Below, piece by piece: positions 24,501-32,882 of a stretch of DNA of 36,732 nucleotides. The notes under the pieces are model-generated. The model made no database searches, was not told the origin of the DNA, and was given only the letters and a program-made list of their open reading frames with translations. Position numbers and translations under genes: made by a program. How positions within the stretch are numbered: the stretch's first letter is position 1; every line of letters begins with the position of its first letter. The DNA is from an uncultured Clostridium sp. (GTDB taxonomy: Bacteria > Bacillota > Clostridia > Clostridiales > Clostridiaceae), in contig CALBDU010000038.1 of the NCBI GenBank assembly GCA_937927335.1, forward strand, positions 1 through 36,732, given 5' to 3'.

Positions 24501-24765
24501 TGAAAGAGGTATTGATTGCCATCTTGTGGATATAGATCAGATACCTGAAATGATTACTCAGGGCAGTATCAATATTGTTATAAACACTCCAACCAGGGGC
24601 AATGATTCTGACAGCAAGGGCTTCAGGTTAAGAAGAAAGGCTGCGGAATACAGAATTCCGGTATTTACCTGCATAGATACAGCCAGAATATTTCTTGATG
24701 CTGTTAGTATTGAAAAGTTTAACGAAGCTGTGGACTATGATACAATGAACAATTATCTAAAATAG
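21577..24765 (+). CDS. carB: Carbamoyl-phosphate synthase, large subunit
   Basis: It makes carbamoyl phosphate from bicarbonate, ammonia and two ATP. The 1062-residue protein has the usual duplicated layout. The first half starts KKVMILGSGPIIIGQAAEFDYSG (from residue 6), with ATP-grasp motifs RPAYTLGGTGGG and EVNPRVSRSSALASKATG. An oligomerisation region lies about 400-540. The second half starts near 551 (KILVIGSGPIRIGQGIEFDY), with RPSYVIGGRAME and EVNPRASRTVP. The C-terminal MGS-like allosteric domain is about 930-1062. AGGAGG precedes the ATG. A terminator follows, ending the pyrimidine block. Confidence 0.98.
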   Translation: MSLDKNLKKVMILGSGPIIIGQAAEFDYSGTQACKAIREEGIETVLINSNPATIMTDENTADKVYIEPLNLKSVEKIIEKERPDGILAGFGGQTALNLAMKLKSEGVLDKFNVKLLGINEDAIKKAEDRDEFKKLMLETNQPVPESIIATTIQECVEFVNKFGFPVIIRPAYTLGGTGGGIAVNMEELLEICDLGIKLSPINQILLEQSVAGWKELEYEVVRDKKDNCIIICNMENIDPVGIHTGDSIVVAPSQTLRDKEYHMLRRAAIDIIRSLKIEGGCNIQFALDTDSSKYVVIEVNPRVSRSSALASKATGYPIAKIAAKIAIGYSLDELTNYVTGNSSACFEPTIDYIVTKIPKWPFDKFSSAERTLGTQMKATGEVMAISRTFESSLIKAITSLDGKFNTIRINKMGEMTKEELIEKIELQDDQRLFAVAEALRKGAEVEELYKLTKIDKWFLNGINNIVKMENRLKTEKISADLLYDAEAMGFIEEEICDLSGASSEELLYIRNKNNIFPVYKMVDTCSGEFEASTPYYYSCYEEEDEDIVSENKKILVIGSGPIRIGQGIEFDYCCVHGVLGIKEAGYEAVMINNNPETVSTDFDIADKLYFEPLYIDDVMNVIKKEKPEGVIVQFGGQTSINIAQKLDERGVNILGTSFASIDLAEDREKFRSFLNDVNIPSPSGDAVTSVEEAYELVKSLGYPVVVRPSYVIGGRAMEVVYDKQGLTKYMTEAVQLSNEHPILVDKYVKGTEIEVDAISDGEDILIPGIMEHVERTGIHSGDSITIYPPFTLKEETLQKLVDYTKSIAKGLKIIGLVNIQYVFDGKDIYVIEVNPRASRTVPILSKVTGVPMVKAAVKTMLGHKLKDMNYGTGLLKDKNLHAVKVPVFSGEKLADADMYLGPEMKSTGEVLGVDRDFGKAVYKGFSASGIKIVTEGSLYLSLKDVDKEEGYNIIKKYVDLGFKISASEGTCQYMSERGIDCHLVDIDQIPEMITQGSINIVINTPTRGNDSDSKGFRLRRKAAEYRIPVFTCIDTARIFLDAVSIEKFNEAVDYDTMNNYLK

Positions 24766-24769
24766 CAGT

Positions 24770-24802
24770 AAAAGGGTTTTCTTAATCAGAAGGCCCTTTT
24801 TT
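24770..24802 (+). terminator. Terminator after carB
   Basis: Stem AAAAGGG (24770-24776) with CCCTTTT (24794-24800), continued by an inner TTCT/AGAA pairing, followed by further T. It closes the pyr-car block. Confidence 0.82.
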
Positions 24803-24895
24803 AAATATTTAACAAAAATTTATTATTATTTTACGCAGCTTTGAGGTATAATAATGTGGGGTTTAATACTTTTAAGAATATAGGAGGAACTATAA

Positions 24896-25651
24896 GTGGG
24901 GAAGCCTAGTATTTTTAGCAGGGATTATCAAAAGAAAATGCGCATGAGAAAAATTAAGATTGCCATTTCTGCGGCAGTTCTGATTATCATTGTTATTGTA
25001 GGGGTACTGGCATTAAAGGGAAAGTTTAACTGGAGCATAAAAAAACCAGCATCTGTTACTACACAAAAAACTGAAGCTCCAAAAGTACAAAATCAGGTTC
25101 AGCAGCCGCCAGCTACAGCAAAAGAGGAAGGCTACGACATCAAGTTAAGCAACGGGAATACCCTTAAGGCAGTTTATGAAACATCAGGCTCTGGCAAAGC
25201 TTTTAAATATTTGTCCCCAAAGGACAGCGGTGTTTTTTATAATATTAATCCTTCAGGAAGCAAAATGGTTGTATTTGATAAAGATAAGCAGAATATAATA
25301 CTGATTGATATTACTGGAAGTACTTCAGATTTAACAAATCCAAGCTATACATCCTCTTCCGGTACTGTAGTCAATAAGCAGGAAGTGCTTGAAAGCAACA
25401 GCAGCTATATATGGTGTGATTCACCTATGTTTCTGGATGATAACAATATTGCATACATAACTCAGCTGCCATGGCTGAGCAAATCCACAAAATTTATCTG
25501 GATGGTAAATACCGAATCAAAAACACATACCTATGTCCGTGGCATAAGCGGCGAAAGTGTAAAATTTGAGGGGCTGGAAGCCAGGGGACTAAAAGTAAAC
25601 ACAGATGACAGTATTCTATATATTGCCCCAAATGGGGAAGTATCTGAATAA
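24896..25651 (+). CDS. Membrane-anchored extracellular protein, unknown
   Basis: I do not recognise a family. The 251-residue protein has a basic N-terminus, one membrane helix about 21-41, a Thr/Gln/Pro-rich linker about 50-80, and a soluble outer domain. Repeated short beta-like blocks such as GVFYNINPSGSKMVVFDKDKQNIILIDI hint at a few blades of a propeller-like or TolB-like fold, but no motif is decisive. The start is GTG at 24896 with AGGAGG 8 bases upstream. A TATAAT at 24847-24852 may be its -10, with only a weak -35. The next gene starts 12 bases after its stop, so the two probably form an operon. Confidence 0.7.
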   Translation: MGKPSIFSRDYQKKMRMRKIKIAISAAVLIIIVIVGVLALKGKFNWSIKKPASVTTQKTEAPKVQNQVQQPPATAKEEGYDIKLSNGNTLKAVYETSGSGKAFKYLSPKDSGVFYNINPSGSKMVVFDKDKQNIILIDITGSTSDLTNPSYTSSSGTVVNKQEVLESNSSYIWCDSPMFLDDNNIAYITQLPWLSKSTKFIWMVNTESKTHTYVRGISGESVKFEGLEARGLKVNTDDSILYIAPNGEVSE

Positions 25652-25663
25652 TTGGAGGAATTT

Positions 25664-26458
25664 ATGAATATTGGATTGTCCTCAGCCTGCTTTTACCCGG
25701 AGCTTTTAACTGAGAACAGTATTGAGCTGATTAGCAAAATCGGATTTGATTCAGGAGAAATTTTTCTAAATACATTGAGCGAATATGAAGAGGATTATAT
25801 CCAAAGGCTAAATGAAGAAAGACATAAATATAATTTTACAGTTGAATCAGTACATTGCTTTTCTCCTGTTGTGGAACCGTATCTTTTCGAAACCTACAAA
25901 AGACGGAGACAGGATATGTTCAAGGTTTTTAAAAAAGTGTGCAGGGCTGCAAAAACTCTGGGTGCAAAATATTATACCTTTCACGGTATGCGAAAAGCTG
26001 AATTTAATCAGTTGGACAAGAATTTTACAACTGAAATTTATGATCATTTAAATTATACAGCTCTGGAAGAGGGTGTCATCCTGGCTCAGGAAAATGTTTC
26101 ATGGTGCATGTCCTCAGATTTAAAATATATTAATTTGTTAAAAGAAAAATGCAGATATCCGGTTAAATTCACCCTTGATATCAAGCAGGCATATAAATCA
26201 GGCATGGGGTATAAGGAGTATGTTACTGCAATGGGAACGGACATTGTAAATATCCATATCAATGACAGGGATTCTTTTCATCCGTGTCTGCTGCCGGGAC
26301 GGGGAACTGTGGATTATGACCAGTTGTTCAGGTTCCTTAGGGAAATAACTTACAGTGGAAGCATGATAATTGAGGTTTATAATGAAAATTTCAAGGAAAA
26401 CTGCGAACTTATAGAAGCAAGAGAGTATCTTAACAAAAAATTAATCAATTTCATTTGA
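25664..26458 (+). CDS. Sugar phosphate isomerase/epimerase family (xylose-isomerase-like TIM barrel)
   Basis: This 264-residue protein fits the AP_endonuc_2/xylose isomerase-like TIM barrel family, metal-dependent enzymes acting on sugars or related compounds. Visible motifs: FDSGEIFLNT near strand 2, VHCFSP, YYTFHGMRK, ILAQENVSWC (metal Glu), FTLDIKQA (metal Asp), NIHINDRD (metal His), PGRGTVDYDQLF, and MIIEVYNEN (metal Glu). The set of metal ligands looks complete. The start at 25664 follows TTGGAGG; a TTG at 25652 is that binding site itself. The substrate cannot be told from sequence. It lies in a pair with an unknown membrane-anchored protein. Confidence 0.82.
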   Translation: MNIGLSSACFYPELLTENSIELISKIGFDSGEIFLNTLSEYEEDYIQRLNEERHKYNFTVESVHCFSPVVEPYLFETYKRRRQDMFKVFKKVCRAAKTLGAKYYTFHGMRKAEFNQLDKNFTTEIYDHLNYTALEEGVILAQENVSWCMSSDLKYINLLKEKCRYPVKFTLDIKQAYKSGMGYKEYVTAMGTDIVNIHINDRDSFHPCLLPGRGTVDYDQLFRFLREITYSGSMIIEVYNENFKENCELIEAREYLNKKLINFI

Positions 26459-26462
26459 TATA

Positions 26463-26530
26463 TTGACTTATTATGGTATATAATTATAAAGTGTCTACAT
26501 CTGTTAAAATATAAAAAAATGTGCTATAAT
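26463..26530 (+). promoter_or_regulatory. Two possible promoters of tig
   Basis: First: TTGACT (26463-26468) and TATAAA (26485-26490), 16 bases apart. Second: an extended -10 TGCTATAAT (26522-26530) with a weak -35. Both lie upstream of the tig start at 26573. I see no CIRCE or CtsR operator here or before clpP, clpX or lon. Confidence 0.55.
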
Positions 26531-26572
26531 GTTATAGTTAAAGCAAAAGGGAATTTAGGAGGAATAAGTATA

Positions 26573-27865
26573 ATGAACGTAAAAGTGGAGAAAATAGAAA
26601 CTAATGTTGTTAAATTGGAAATAACTGTTGAAGCAGAAAAATTTAATGAGGCAATGAAAAAATCATATAAAAAGAATGTTAATCAGTTTAATATACCAGG
26701 CTTCAGAAAAGGTAAAGCCCCAATGAATATAATAAAGAAATATTATGGAGAAGGGGTTCTATATAATGATGCTATCGATTTTTGCTGTGATGAAACATAT
26801 CCAGTAGCATTAGCTGAAAACGACATAAAGCCGGTGGACTATCCAAAAGTTGATATCGTAGAGATCGGTGAAGGCAAGGATTTCATATATACAGCTGTTG
26901 TTACAGTAAAACCAGAGGTTGAGCTTGGCGACTACAAAGGCATAGAAGTTAAGAAAAATGAATATCCTGTTTTAGATACAGAAATTGAAGCAGAGCTAAT
27001 TTCAAAACAAGACAAAAATGCAAGAGTTGAAACAAAAGAAGAAGGCACTGTAGAAAAAGGAAATCTTGCATTAATAGATTTCAAAGGATTCGTTGACGGT
27101 GTAGCCTTTGAAGGTGGTACCGGCAGTGATTATGAACTTGAAATTGGTTCAGGTACCTTTATTGATACCTTTGAGGATCAGCTTATAGGAGCTGCAAAGG
27201 GAGAAACAAGGAACGTAAGCGTTACTTTCCCTGCAGATTACGGCAAGGAGGAATTAAACGGAAAACCTGCCGTATTTGAAGTTACAGTGAAAGAAATTAA
27301 AGTAAAGGAACTTCCAGCACTGGATGATGAATTTGCTAAAGAAGTATCTGAATTTGATACTATAGATGAATTGAAGGCTGATATAAGATCAAAGCTTGAA
27401 GCAGCAAATCTTTCCAAGGCAGAAAGAGAGTATGAAACTGCAGTTATCGACGCAGTATGCGACAATGCTAAAATTGATATCCCTGAAGCAATGATAGACA
27501 GGGAAATTGACGGAATGATCAGGGATCTTGAAATGAGACTGAAATATCAGGGCCTGGATCTTAAGACCTATTATGAATATACAAACAGCTCCGAGGAAAA
27601 GACTAAGGAATTCATGAAGGAAGCTGCAGAAAAAAGAGTAAGAACAGACCTTGTTATTGAAAAGATTGCAAAGGTTGAAAATATTGATGCATCTGAAGAG
27701 GAACTCCTTGAAAAGGCTACAGAGCTTGCAAAGCAGTATGGCGGCAAGGACATAGAAAAAACAGCAAAAATGATACTTGATGGTCAGAAGGATTACTTAA
27801 AGGTTGACGTTGTTAATGAAAAAGTACTGAAAATGTTAGTGGAAAACAGTAAGCAAACAGCATAA
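26573..27865 (+). CDS. tig: Trigger factor, ribosome-associated chaperone
   Basis: This folding chaperone with peptidyl-prolyl isomerase activity binds the ribosome at the exit tunnel. The 430-residue protein shows the ribosome-binding signature GFRKGKAP in the N-terminal domain, a central FKBP-type domain (about 150-245, starting GTVEKGNLALIDFKGFVDGVAFEGGT), and a helical C-terminal chaperone region. TTAGGAGG precedes the ATG at 26573; an in-frame ATG at 26519 overlaps the promoter and is rejected. It is followed by clpP and clpX, a common order in Firmicutes. Confidence 0.97.
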   Translation: MNVKVEKIETNVVKLEITVEAEKFNEAMKKSYKKNVNQFNIPGFRKGKAPMNIIKKYYGEGVLYNDAIDFCCDETYPVALAENDIKPVDYPKVDIVEIGEGKDFIYTAVVTVKPEVELGDYKGIEVKKNEYPVLDTEIEAELISKQDKNARVETKEEGTVEKGNLALIDFKGFVDGVAFEGGTGSDYELEIGSGTFIDTFEDQLIGAAKGETRNVSVTFPADYGKEELNGKPAVFEVTVKEIKVKELPALDDEFAKEVSEFDTIDELKADIRSKLEAANLSKAEREYETAVIDAVCDNAKIDIPEAMIDREIDGMIRDLEMRLKYQGLDLKTYYEYTNSSEEKTKEFMKEAAEKRVRTDLVIEKIAKVENIDASEEELLEKATELAKQYGGKDIEKTAKMILDGQKDYLKVDVVNEKVLKMLVENSKQTA

Positions 27866-27883
27866 TATATTTAATGAATATTG

Positions 27884-27907
27884 ATTGCCGGAAGGATTTC
27901 TGGCAAT
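27884..27907 (+). terminator. Hairpin between tig and clpP (possible partial terminator)
   Basis: A 10-bp stem ATTGCCGGAA/TTCTGGCAAT with one G-T pair and the loop GGAT is followed by TAATTTTA, a poor T tract. It may allow partial read-through and set the tig:clpP ratio, or process the mRNA. Confidence 0.5.
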
Positions 27908-27935
27908 TAATTTTACTCAGAGGGAGGAGAAAAAG

Positions 27936-28520
27936 ATGAGTTTAGTTCCAGTAGTTGTAGAGCAGACTAATAGAGGAGAAAGGTCCTATGATATCTATTC
28001 AAGGTTGTTAAAGGATAGAATTATAATGCTGAGCGAAGAAGTAAATGATGTTACTGCCAGTCTTGTTGTGGCACAGCTGTTATTTCTTGAAGCTGAGGAC
28101 CCTGACAAGGATATTTTCCTGTATATAAACAGTCCGGGTGGTTCAATTACAGCTGGAATGGCTATATTTGATACTATGCAGCACATCAAGCCTGATGTTT
28201 CCACAATTTGTGTGGGAATGGCTGCATCAATGGGTGCATTCCTGCTTGCTGCAGGTGCAAAGGGAAAAAGATTTGCATTGCCTAATAGTGAGATAATGAT
28301 ACATCAGCCACTTGGTGGATTCCAGGGTCAGGCTACCGATATTGGAATCCATGCAGAAAGAATACTTAGAATAAAGAAAAATCTTAATAAGATTTTAAGT
28401 GAAAGAACAGGCCAGCCACTTGAAAAAGTTCAACAGGATACTGAAAGAGATAACTTCATGTCTGCTGAAGAAGCAAAAGCATATGGTCTGGTGGATGATG
28501 TGTTTTATAAAAAGAAATAA
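27936..28520 (+). CDS. clpP: ATP-dependent Clp protease proteolytic subunit
   Basis: This is the serine protease barrel that degrades proteins fed by ClpX or other Clp ATPases. The 194-residue length is standard. The catalytic triad is visible: Ser98 (GMAASMGAF), His123 (MIHQPLGG), and Asp in the ERDNFMSAEEA segment. The start at 27936 (MSLVPVVVEQTNRGERSYDIYS) follows GGGAGGAG; an ATG at 27885 lies in the upstream hairpin and is rejected. clpX follows after 20 bases. Confidence 0.98.
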   Translation: MSLVPVVVEQTNRGERSYDIYSRLLKDRIIMLSEEVNDVTASLVVAQLLFLEAEDPDKDIFLYINSPGGSITAGMAIFDTMQHIKPDVSTICVGMAASMGAFLLAAGAKGKRFALPNSEIMIHQPLGGFQGQATDIGIHAERILRIKKNLNKILSERTGQPLEKVQQDTERDNFMSAEEAKAYGLVDDVFYKKK

Positions 28521-28540
28521 CCTTTAAGTGAGGTGTAGTA

Positions 28541-29830
28541 ATGGTCAAAATAGATGATAAAAAGCAGTTGAAGTGTTCCTTCTGCGGCAAGACACAGGAT
28601 CAGGTCAGAAGGCTCATTGCAGGACCAGGAGTTTATATATGCGATGAATGTATAGAATTATGTTCTGAGATAATAAGCGATGAATTCGAAGAAGATGTGC
28701 AGATGGATGTTAGCTCTCTGCCTAAACCTTTCGATATAAAGAATTATCTTGATCAGTATGTTATAGGTCAGGAGCAGGCTAAGAAATCACTTGCAGTGGC
28801 GGTATATAACCACTATAAGAGGATAAATTCTAACATAAGCAGTGAGGATGTGGAACTGCAAAAAAGCAATATCCTTTTGCTTGGCCCTACAGGTTCAGGT
28901 AAAACTCTGCTTGCCCAGACTCTTGCCAAGTTTTTGAATGTTCCCTTTGCCATAGCTGATGCAACCACATTGACAGAAGCCGGCTATGTGGGAGAGGATG
29001 TTGAAAACATACTTCTGAAGCTTATACAAAATGCTGATTACGATATTGAAAGAGCTGAAAAAGGTATAGTTTATATAGACGAAATAGATAAAATAGCAAG
29101 AAAAACTGAAAATCCATCCATAACAAGAGATGTTTCCGGTGAAGGAGTACAGCAGGCGCTGCTTAAAATCCTGGAAGGAACAGTAGCTTCCGTTCCTCCT
29201 CAAGGTGGCAGAAAACACCCTCACCAGGAATTCATTCAAATCAATACTGCTAATATATTATTCATATGCGGTGGAGCTTTTGATGGAATAGAAAAAATAA
29301 TAGAAAACAGAACAAGAATAAGTTCTTTGGGGTTTGGAGCTGAAATACACTCCAAAAATCAGAAGGATATGGGAGTGTTCTTAAAGGATATTATGCCTGG
29401 AGACCTTCTGAAATTCGGACTTATTCCTGAATTTGTAGGGAGACTTCCTATAGTAGTGACTCTGGAGGCTCTTGACAAGAATGCATTGGTCAGCATACTC
29501 AGCGAGCCAAGAAATGCCTTGGTAAAACAATATAAAAAATTGTTTGAGCTTGACAATGTGGAGTTGGAATTTGACACCGAAGCATTGGAGGCTATTGCAG
29601 AAGAGGCAATGAAAAGGAATACCGGTGCAAGAGGGCTCAGGGCAATTATAGAGGACACGATGAAGGATGTAATGTTTGATATTCCTTCTAAGGAAGAAAT
29701 TGCCAAAGTGGTTATTCATAAAGAAACCATAGAAAACAAGGAGCCTGAACTGATAAAAGCTGAAGGGGAAAAAAGAACTCCCTTGAAAGTCAAAAAATCA
29801 AGAAATAGAAAAGGACCTGAAACAGCTTAA
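28541..29830 (+). CDS. clpX: Clp protease ATP-binding subunit
   Basis: This AAA+ unfoldase delivers substrates to ClpP. The 429-residue protein has an N-terminal zinc domain with Cys12, Cys15, Cys34 and Cys37, Walker A GPTGSGKT, Walker B IVYIDEIDK, the sensor region ENRTRIS, the IGF-like loop region, and a C-terminal AAA lid with NTGARGLRAIIE. GAGGTG precedes the start. A strong terminator follows. Confidence 0.98.
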   Translation: MVKIDDKKQLKCSFCGKTQDQVRRLIAGPGVYICDECIELCSEIISDEFEEDVQMDVSSLPKPFDIKNYLDQYVIGQEQAKKSLAVAVYNHYKRINSNISSEDVELQKSNILLLGPTGSGKTLLAQTLAKFLNVPFAIADATTLTEAGYVGEDVENILLKLIQNADYDIERAEKGIVYIDEIDKIARKTENPSITRDVSGEGVQQALLKILEGTVASVPPQGGRKHPHQEFIQINTANILFICGGAFDGIEKIIENRTRISSLGFGAEIHSKNQKDMGVFLKDIMPGDLLKFGLIPEFVGRLPIVVTLEALDKNALVSILSEPRNALVKQYKKLFELDNVELEFDTEALEAIAEEAMKRNTGARGLRAIIEDTMKDVMFDIPSKEEIAKVVIHKETIENKEPELIKAEGEKRTPLKVKKSRNRKGPETA

Positions 29831-29835
29831 TTTAT

Positions 29836-29879
29836 AACATATAATAATCAGTTTTATATTGATTATTATATGTTTTTTT
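29836..29879 (+). terminator. Terminator after clpX
   Basis: A perfect 15-bp AT-rich stem (29836-29850 with 29860-29874), 9-base loop, and a seven-T run to 29879. It separates clpX from lon. Confidence 0.88.
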
Positions 29880-29888
29880 ATAATAAAA

Positions 29889-29917
29889 TTGAAAAAACTA
29901 AGTTTTATGGTTATAAT
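29889..29917 (+). promoter_or_regulatory. Promoter of lon
   Basis: TTGAAA (29889-29894) and TATAAT (29912-29917) are 17 bases apart, directly after the clpX terminator. No heat-shock operator is recognisable. Confidence 0.7.
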
Positions 29918-29958
29918 ATATAAGATTAAAAACAATTAAACAAAGTTAGGAGATTTAT

Positions 29959-32280
29959 ATGGATACGAATAAGAAGGTTCTTCCATTAATTCCATTGAGG
30001 GGCATTACCATTTTTCCATATATGGTGCTGCATTTTGATGTGGGCAGGGATAAGTCAATATCAGCATTGGAAGAAGCAATGATTTCTGATCAAAAAATAT
30101 TTCTTGTAACCCAAAAGGATGCAAGAGTTGAAGAACCATGCAAAGATGATATTTTTACCATGGGTACAATTTGTAATATAAAACAAATACTTAAGCTTCC
30201 TGGAGAGACTGTAAGAGTATTGGTAGAGGGCGAAAACAGAGGCCGCCTTATAGATATTGTGCAGCAGGATCCATTTTTTAAAGCAGAGATTGATGTGCTT
30301 GAAGATGAGGAATGTGTAAAGGAAAAAAAATGTGAAGCCTTAGTGAGGTCTGTAAGAAAAGCCTTTGACGATTATGTAAAGTTATCCGGAAGCATCCCTT
30401 TCGAAATCATTCTTACACTGGATGAAATCGAAAGTCCTGGAAGGTTTTCGGATGTAGTAAGTTCCTACCTCATGCTGAAGCAGGATAAAAAACAGGAGCT
30501 GCTGGATGCCTACGATGTACACCTAAGATTGACAAAGTTGCTGGCAATTCTAAAGAATGAAGTAGACATACTAAAGCTGGAGAAAAAAATTGGCGTAAAG
30601 GTTAAAAATAAAATAGACAAGGTACAGAAGGAATATTATCTTAGAGAACAGCTAAAAGCTATCCAGGAGGAATTGGGAGAGGACGATGAGGATAAAAGAG
30701 AAATAAAAAATTACCTCAACAAGATCAATAAGGCAAAGCTTCCAAAGCTGGTTAAGGAAAAAGCTATGTATGAGCTGGACAGATTAAAGAACAGTGGCAG
30801 CTATTCCTCAGAGGGGGGAGTTATAAGAACCTATCTGGACTGGCTTATTGAACTGCCCTGGACTAAGGAAACCAAGGATAATCTTGACATAAAGGCTGCA
30901 AGAGAAGTTTTGGAGAAGGAACATTATGGCCTTGAGGATGTAAAGAACAGAATAATCGAATATCTTGCAGTTAGGCATGTGAGCAAGTCTCTAAAGGGAC
31001 CAATTATTTGCTTTGTTGGCCCTCCTGGAGTTGGAAAGACTTCAATAGCAAAATCCATAGCTCATGCATTGAATAGGAACTTTGTGCGAATGTCCCTTGG
31101 AGGAGTTAAGGATGAAGCTGAGATAAGGGGTCATAGAAAAACCTATGTGGGAGCTATTCCAGGAAGAATAATTTATGGAATGAAGCAGGCAAAATCAAAA
31201 AATCCGGTATTTCTTTTAGATGAAATAGATAAAATGAGCAATGATTTCAGAGGCGATCCTGCAGATGCGCTATTGGAGGTTCTTGACAGCGAACAGAACA
31301 ATACCTTCAGGGATCATTATCTTGAACTGGAATATGATTTATCAAATGTTATGTTCATAACTACAGCCAATAACCTTGATACGATACCAAGGCCGCTGCT
31401 GGACAGAATGGAGCTTATCGAAATATCAGGCTACACTTATGAAGAAAAGCTTAATATTGCTAAGGATCACCTGATACCCAAAAAGCTGGATGAACATAAT
31501 GTAACCGGCCAGCAGGTAAAATTTCAGGATGCTGCAATAAACCAGATTATTGAGAGCTATACCAGAGAATCCGGTGTTAGAAATCTTGAAAGAAAAATAG
31601 CAGCAATAATTAGAAAGGCAATTTCTGAAATGCTGGAAAAGGATAAAAAAAGTGTTGTCATTAATCCTGCTAAAGTGAAAAGCTATTTAGGTCCCACAGT
31701 TTACAGCTATGATAAAGCTGATAAAGAGGATAAAATAGGAGTTGTTACCGGTATGGCATGGACTGAATACGGGGGAGATACTCTTCCTGTGGAGGTTACT
31801 GTAATGGAGGGTACCGGAAAGCTGGAGCTTACAGGCCAGCTTGGTGATGTTATGAAGGAGTCTGCTAAAGCGGGATACAGCTATGTAAGGGCAAATGCGG
31901 AAAAATATGGCATAAATCCTGACTTTTATAAGAATAAGGATATCCATATCCATGTACCTGAAGGTGCAGTACCTAAGGATGGGCCATCAGCAGGGGTAAC
32001 TATGATAACTGCTATGGTGTCTGCTCTCAGCCACAGAAAGGTAAAACATAATGTGGCTATGACAGGGGAAATAACGTTAACCGGAAGAGTACTTCCCATA
32101 GGTGGCCTGAAAGAAAAGTCACTGTCAGCATACAGGGCTGGAATTGACACAGTTATTATTCCTAAGGATAATGAAAAAGATATGTTGAAAATCCCAAAAT
32201 CCGTGAAGAATAAGCTCAATTTTCTCCTTGCCAGTGAAATTGATACTGTATTAGATAATGCTTTGGGCAAAAATGATTGA
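29959..32280 (+). CDS. lon: ATP-dependent protease Lon (LonA)
   Basis: This homohexameric AAA+ serine protease degrades misfolded and regulatory proteins. The 773-residue protein has the N-terminal LON domain (VLPLIPLRGITIFPYMVLHF), a coiled helical middle, Walker A GPPGVGKTS, Walker B VFLLDEIDKM, and the protease domain with catalytic Ser677 (KDGPSAGVTM) and Lys720 (GGLKEKSLSA). The separation of 43 residues equals that in E. coli Lon. AGGAG precedes the ATG. ysxC follows within 14 bases, as in Bacillus. Confidence 0.98.
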   Translation: MDTNKKVLPLIPLRGITIFPYMVLHFDVGRDKSISALEEAMISDQKIFLVTQKDARVEEPCKDDIFTMGTICNIKQILKLPGETVRVLVEGENRGRLIDIVQQDPFFKAEIDVLEDEECVKEKKCEALVRSVRKAFDDYVKLSGSIPFEIILTLDEIESPGRFSDVVSSYLMLKQDKKQELLDAYDVHLRLTKLLAILKNEVDILKLEKKIGVKVKNKIDKVQKEYYLREQLKAIQEELGEDDEDKREIKNYLNKINKAKLPKLVKEKAMYELDRLKNSGSYSSEGGVIRTYLDWLIELPWTKETKDNLDIKAAREVLEKEHYGLEDVKNRIIEYLAVRHVSKSLKGPIICFVGPPGVGKTSIAKSIAHALNRNFVRMSLGGVKDEAEIRGHRKTYVGAIPGRIIYGMKQAKSKNPVFLLDEIDKMSNDFRGDPADALLEVLDSEQNNTFRDHYLELEYDLSNVMFITTANNLDTIPRPLLDRMELIEISGYTYEEKLNIAKDHLIPKKLDEHNVTGQQVKFQDAAINQIIESYTRESGVRNLERKIAAIIRKAISEMLEKDKKSVVINPAKVKSYLGPTVYSYDKADKEDKIGVVTGMAWTEYGGDTLPVEVTVMEGTGKLELTGQLGDVMKESAKAGYSYVRANAEKYGINPDFYKNKDIHIHVPEGAVPKDGPSAGVTMITAMVSALSHRKVKHNVAMTGEITLTGRVLPIGGLKEKSLSAYRAGIDTVIIPKDNEKDMLKIPKSVKNKLNFLLASEIDTVLDNALGKND

Positions 32281-32294
32281 TTGGAGATGATTTC

Positions 32295-32882
32295 ATGGAA
32301 ATAAAGCAGTCAGAATTTATAACCTCTGCAGTTACTCCTAATCAATATCCTACAGATAATAGAGAAGAGATTGCATTTGTGGGAAGGTCTAATGTGGGTA
32401 AATCTTCTTTGATAAACTCACTTACTAATAGAAGAAAGCTGGTAAAGGTAAGCGGCACTCCTGGAAAAACAAGACTGGTAAACTTCTTCCTTATTAATAA
32501 CAGCTTTTATTTTGTAGACCTTCCAGGTTATGGCTATGCGAAAGTATCCAAGACTGAAAAACAAAACTGGGGAAAGGTAATTGAAAGCTATCTAGTAAAT
32601 AGAAGCCAGCTCAAAAAAATCGTGCTGCTTTTGGACTGCAGGCATAAGCCTACGGAGGACGACAGGATAATGTACAATTTTATTAAAAGCTATGGATATC
32701 AGTGTCTCATTGTAGTTACTAAAAGTGATAAGCTTAATAAAAATGAGCTGGTGAAAAATATTAGAATGATCAGGGAAACTCTTGAATTAGGAGATAATAT
32801 TGAACTCCTGCCATTTTCCTCGTTAAGTAAGCAGGGAAAAGAAAAAATCCTTGAGAACCTTGAAAATTCATTAAATGATTAA
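32295..32882 (+). CDS. ysxC: Ribosome biogenesis GTPase YsxC/EngB
   Basis: This essential GTPase takes part in large-subunit ribosome assembly. The 195-residue protein has G1 GRSNVGKS (30-37), a G2-type threonine region TPGKT, G3 DLPGYGYA, and G4 TKSDK. GGAG at 32283-32286 is 8 bases before ATG 32295. An in-frame ATG at 32277 overlaps the lon stop and lacks a site. The last 8 bases overlap the next gene. Confidence 0.96.
   Translation: MEIKQSEFITSAVTPNQYPTDNREEIAFVGRSNVGKSSLINSLTNRRKLVKVSGTPGKTRLVNFFLINNSFYFVDLPGYGYAKVSKTEKQNWGKVIESYLVNRSQLKKIVLLLDCRHKPTEDDRIMYNFIKSYGYQCLIVVTKSDKLNKNELVKNIRMIRETLELGDNIELLPFSSLSKQGKEKILENLENSLND

Noticed and set aside
26459..29958. CtsR or CIRCE heat-shock operators near tig, clpP, clpX and lon
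   Set aside because: I looked for GGTCAAA repeats and the CIRCE inverted repeat in the spacers and found neither.
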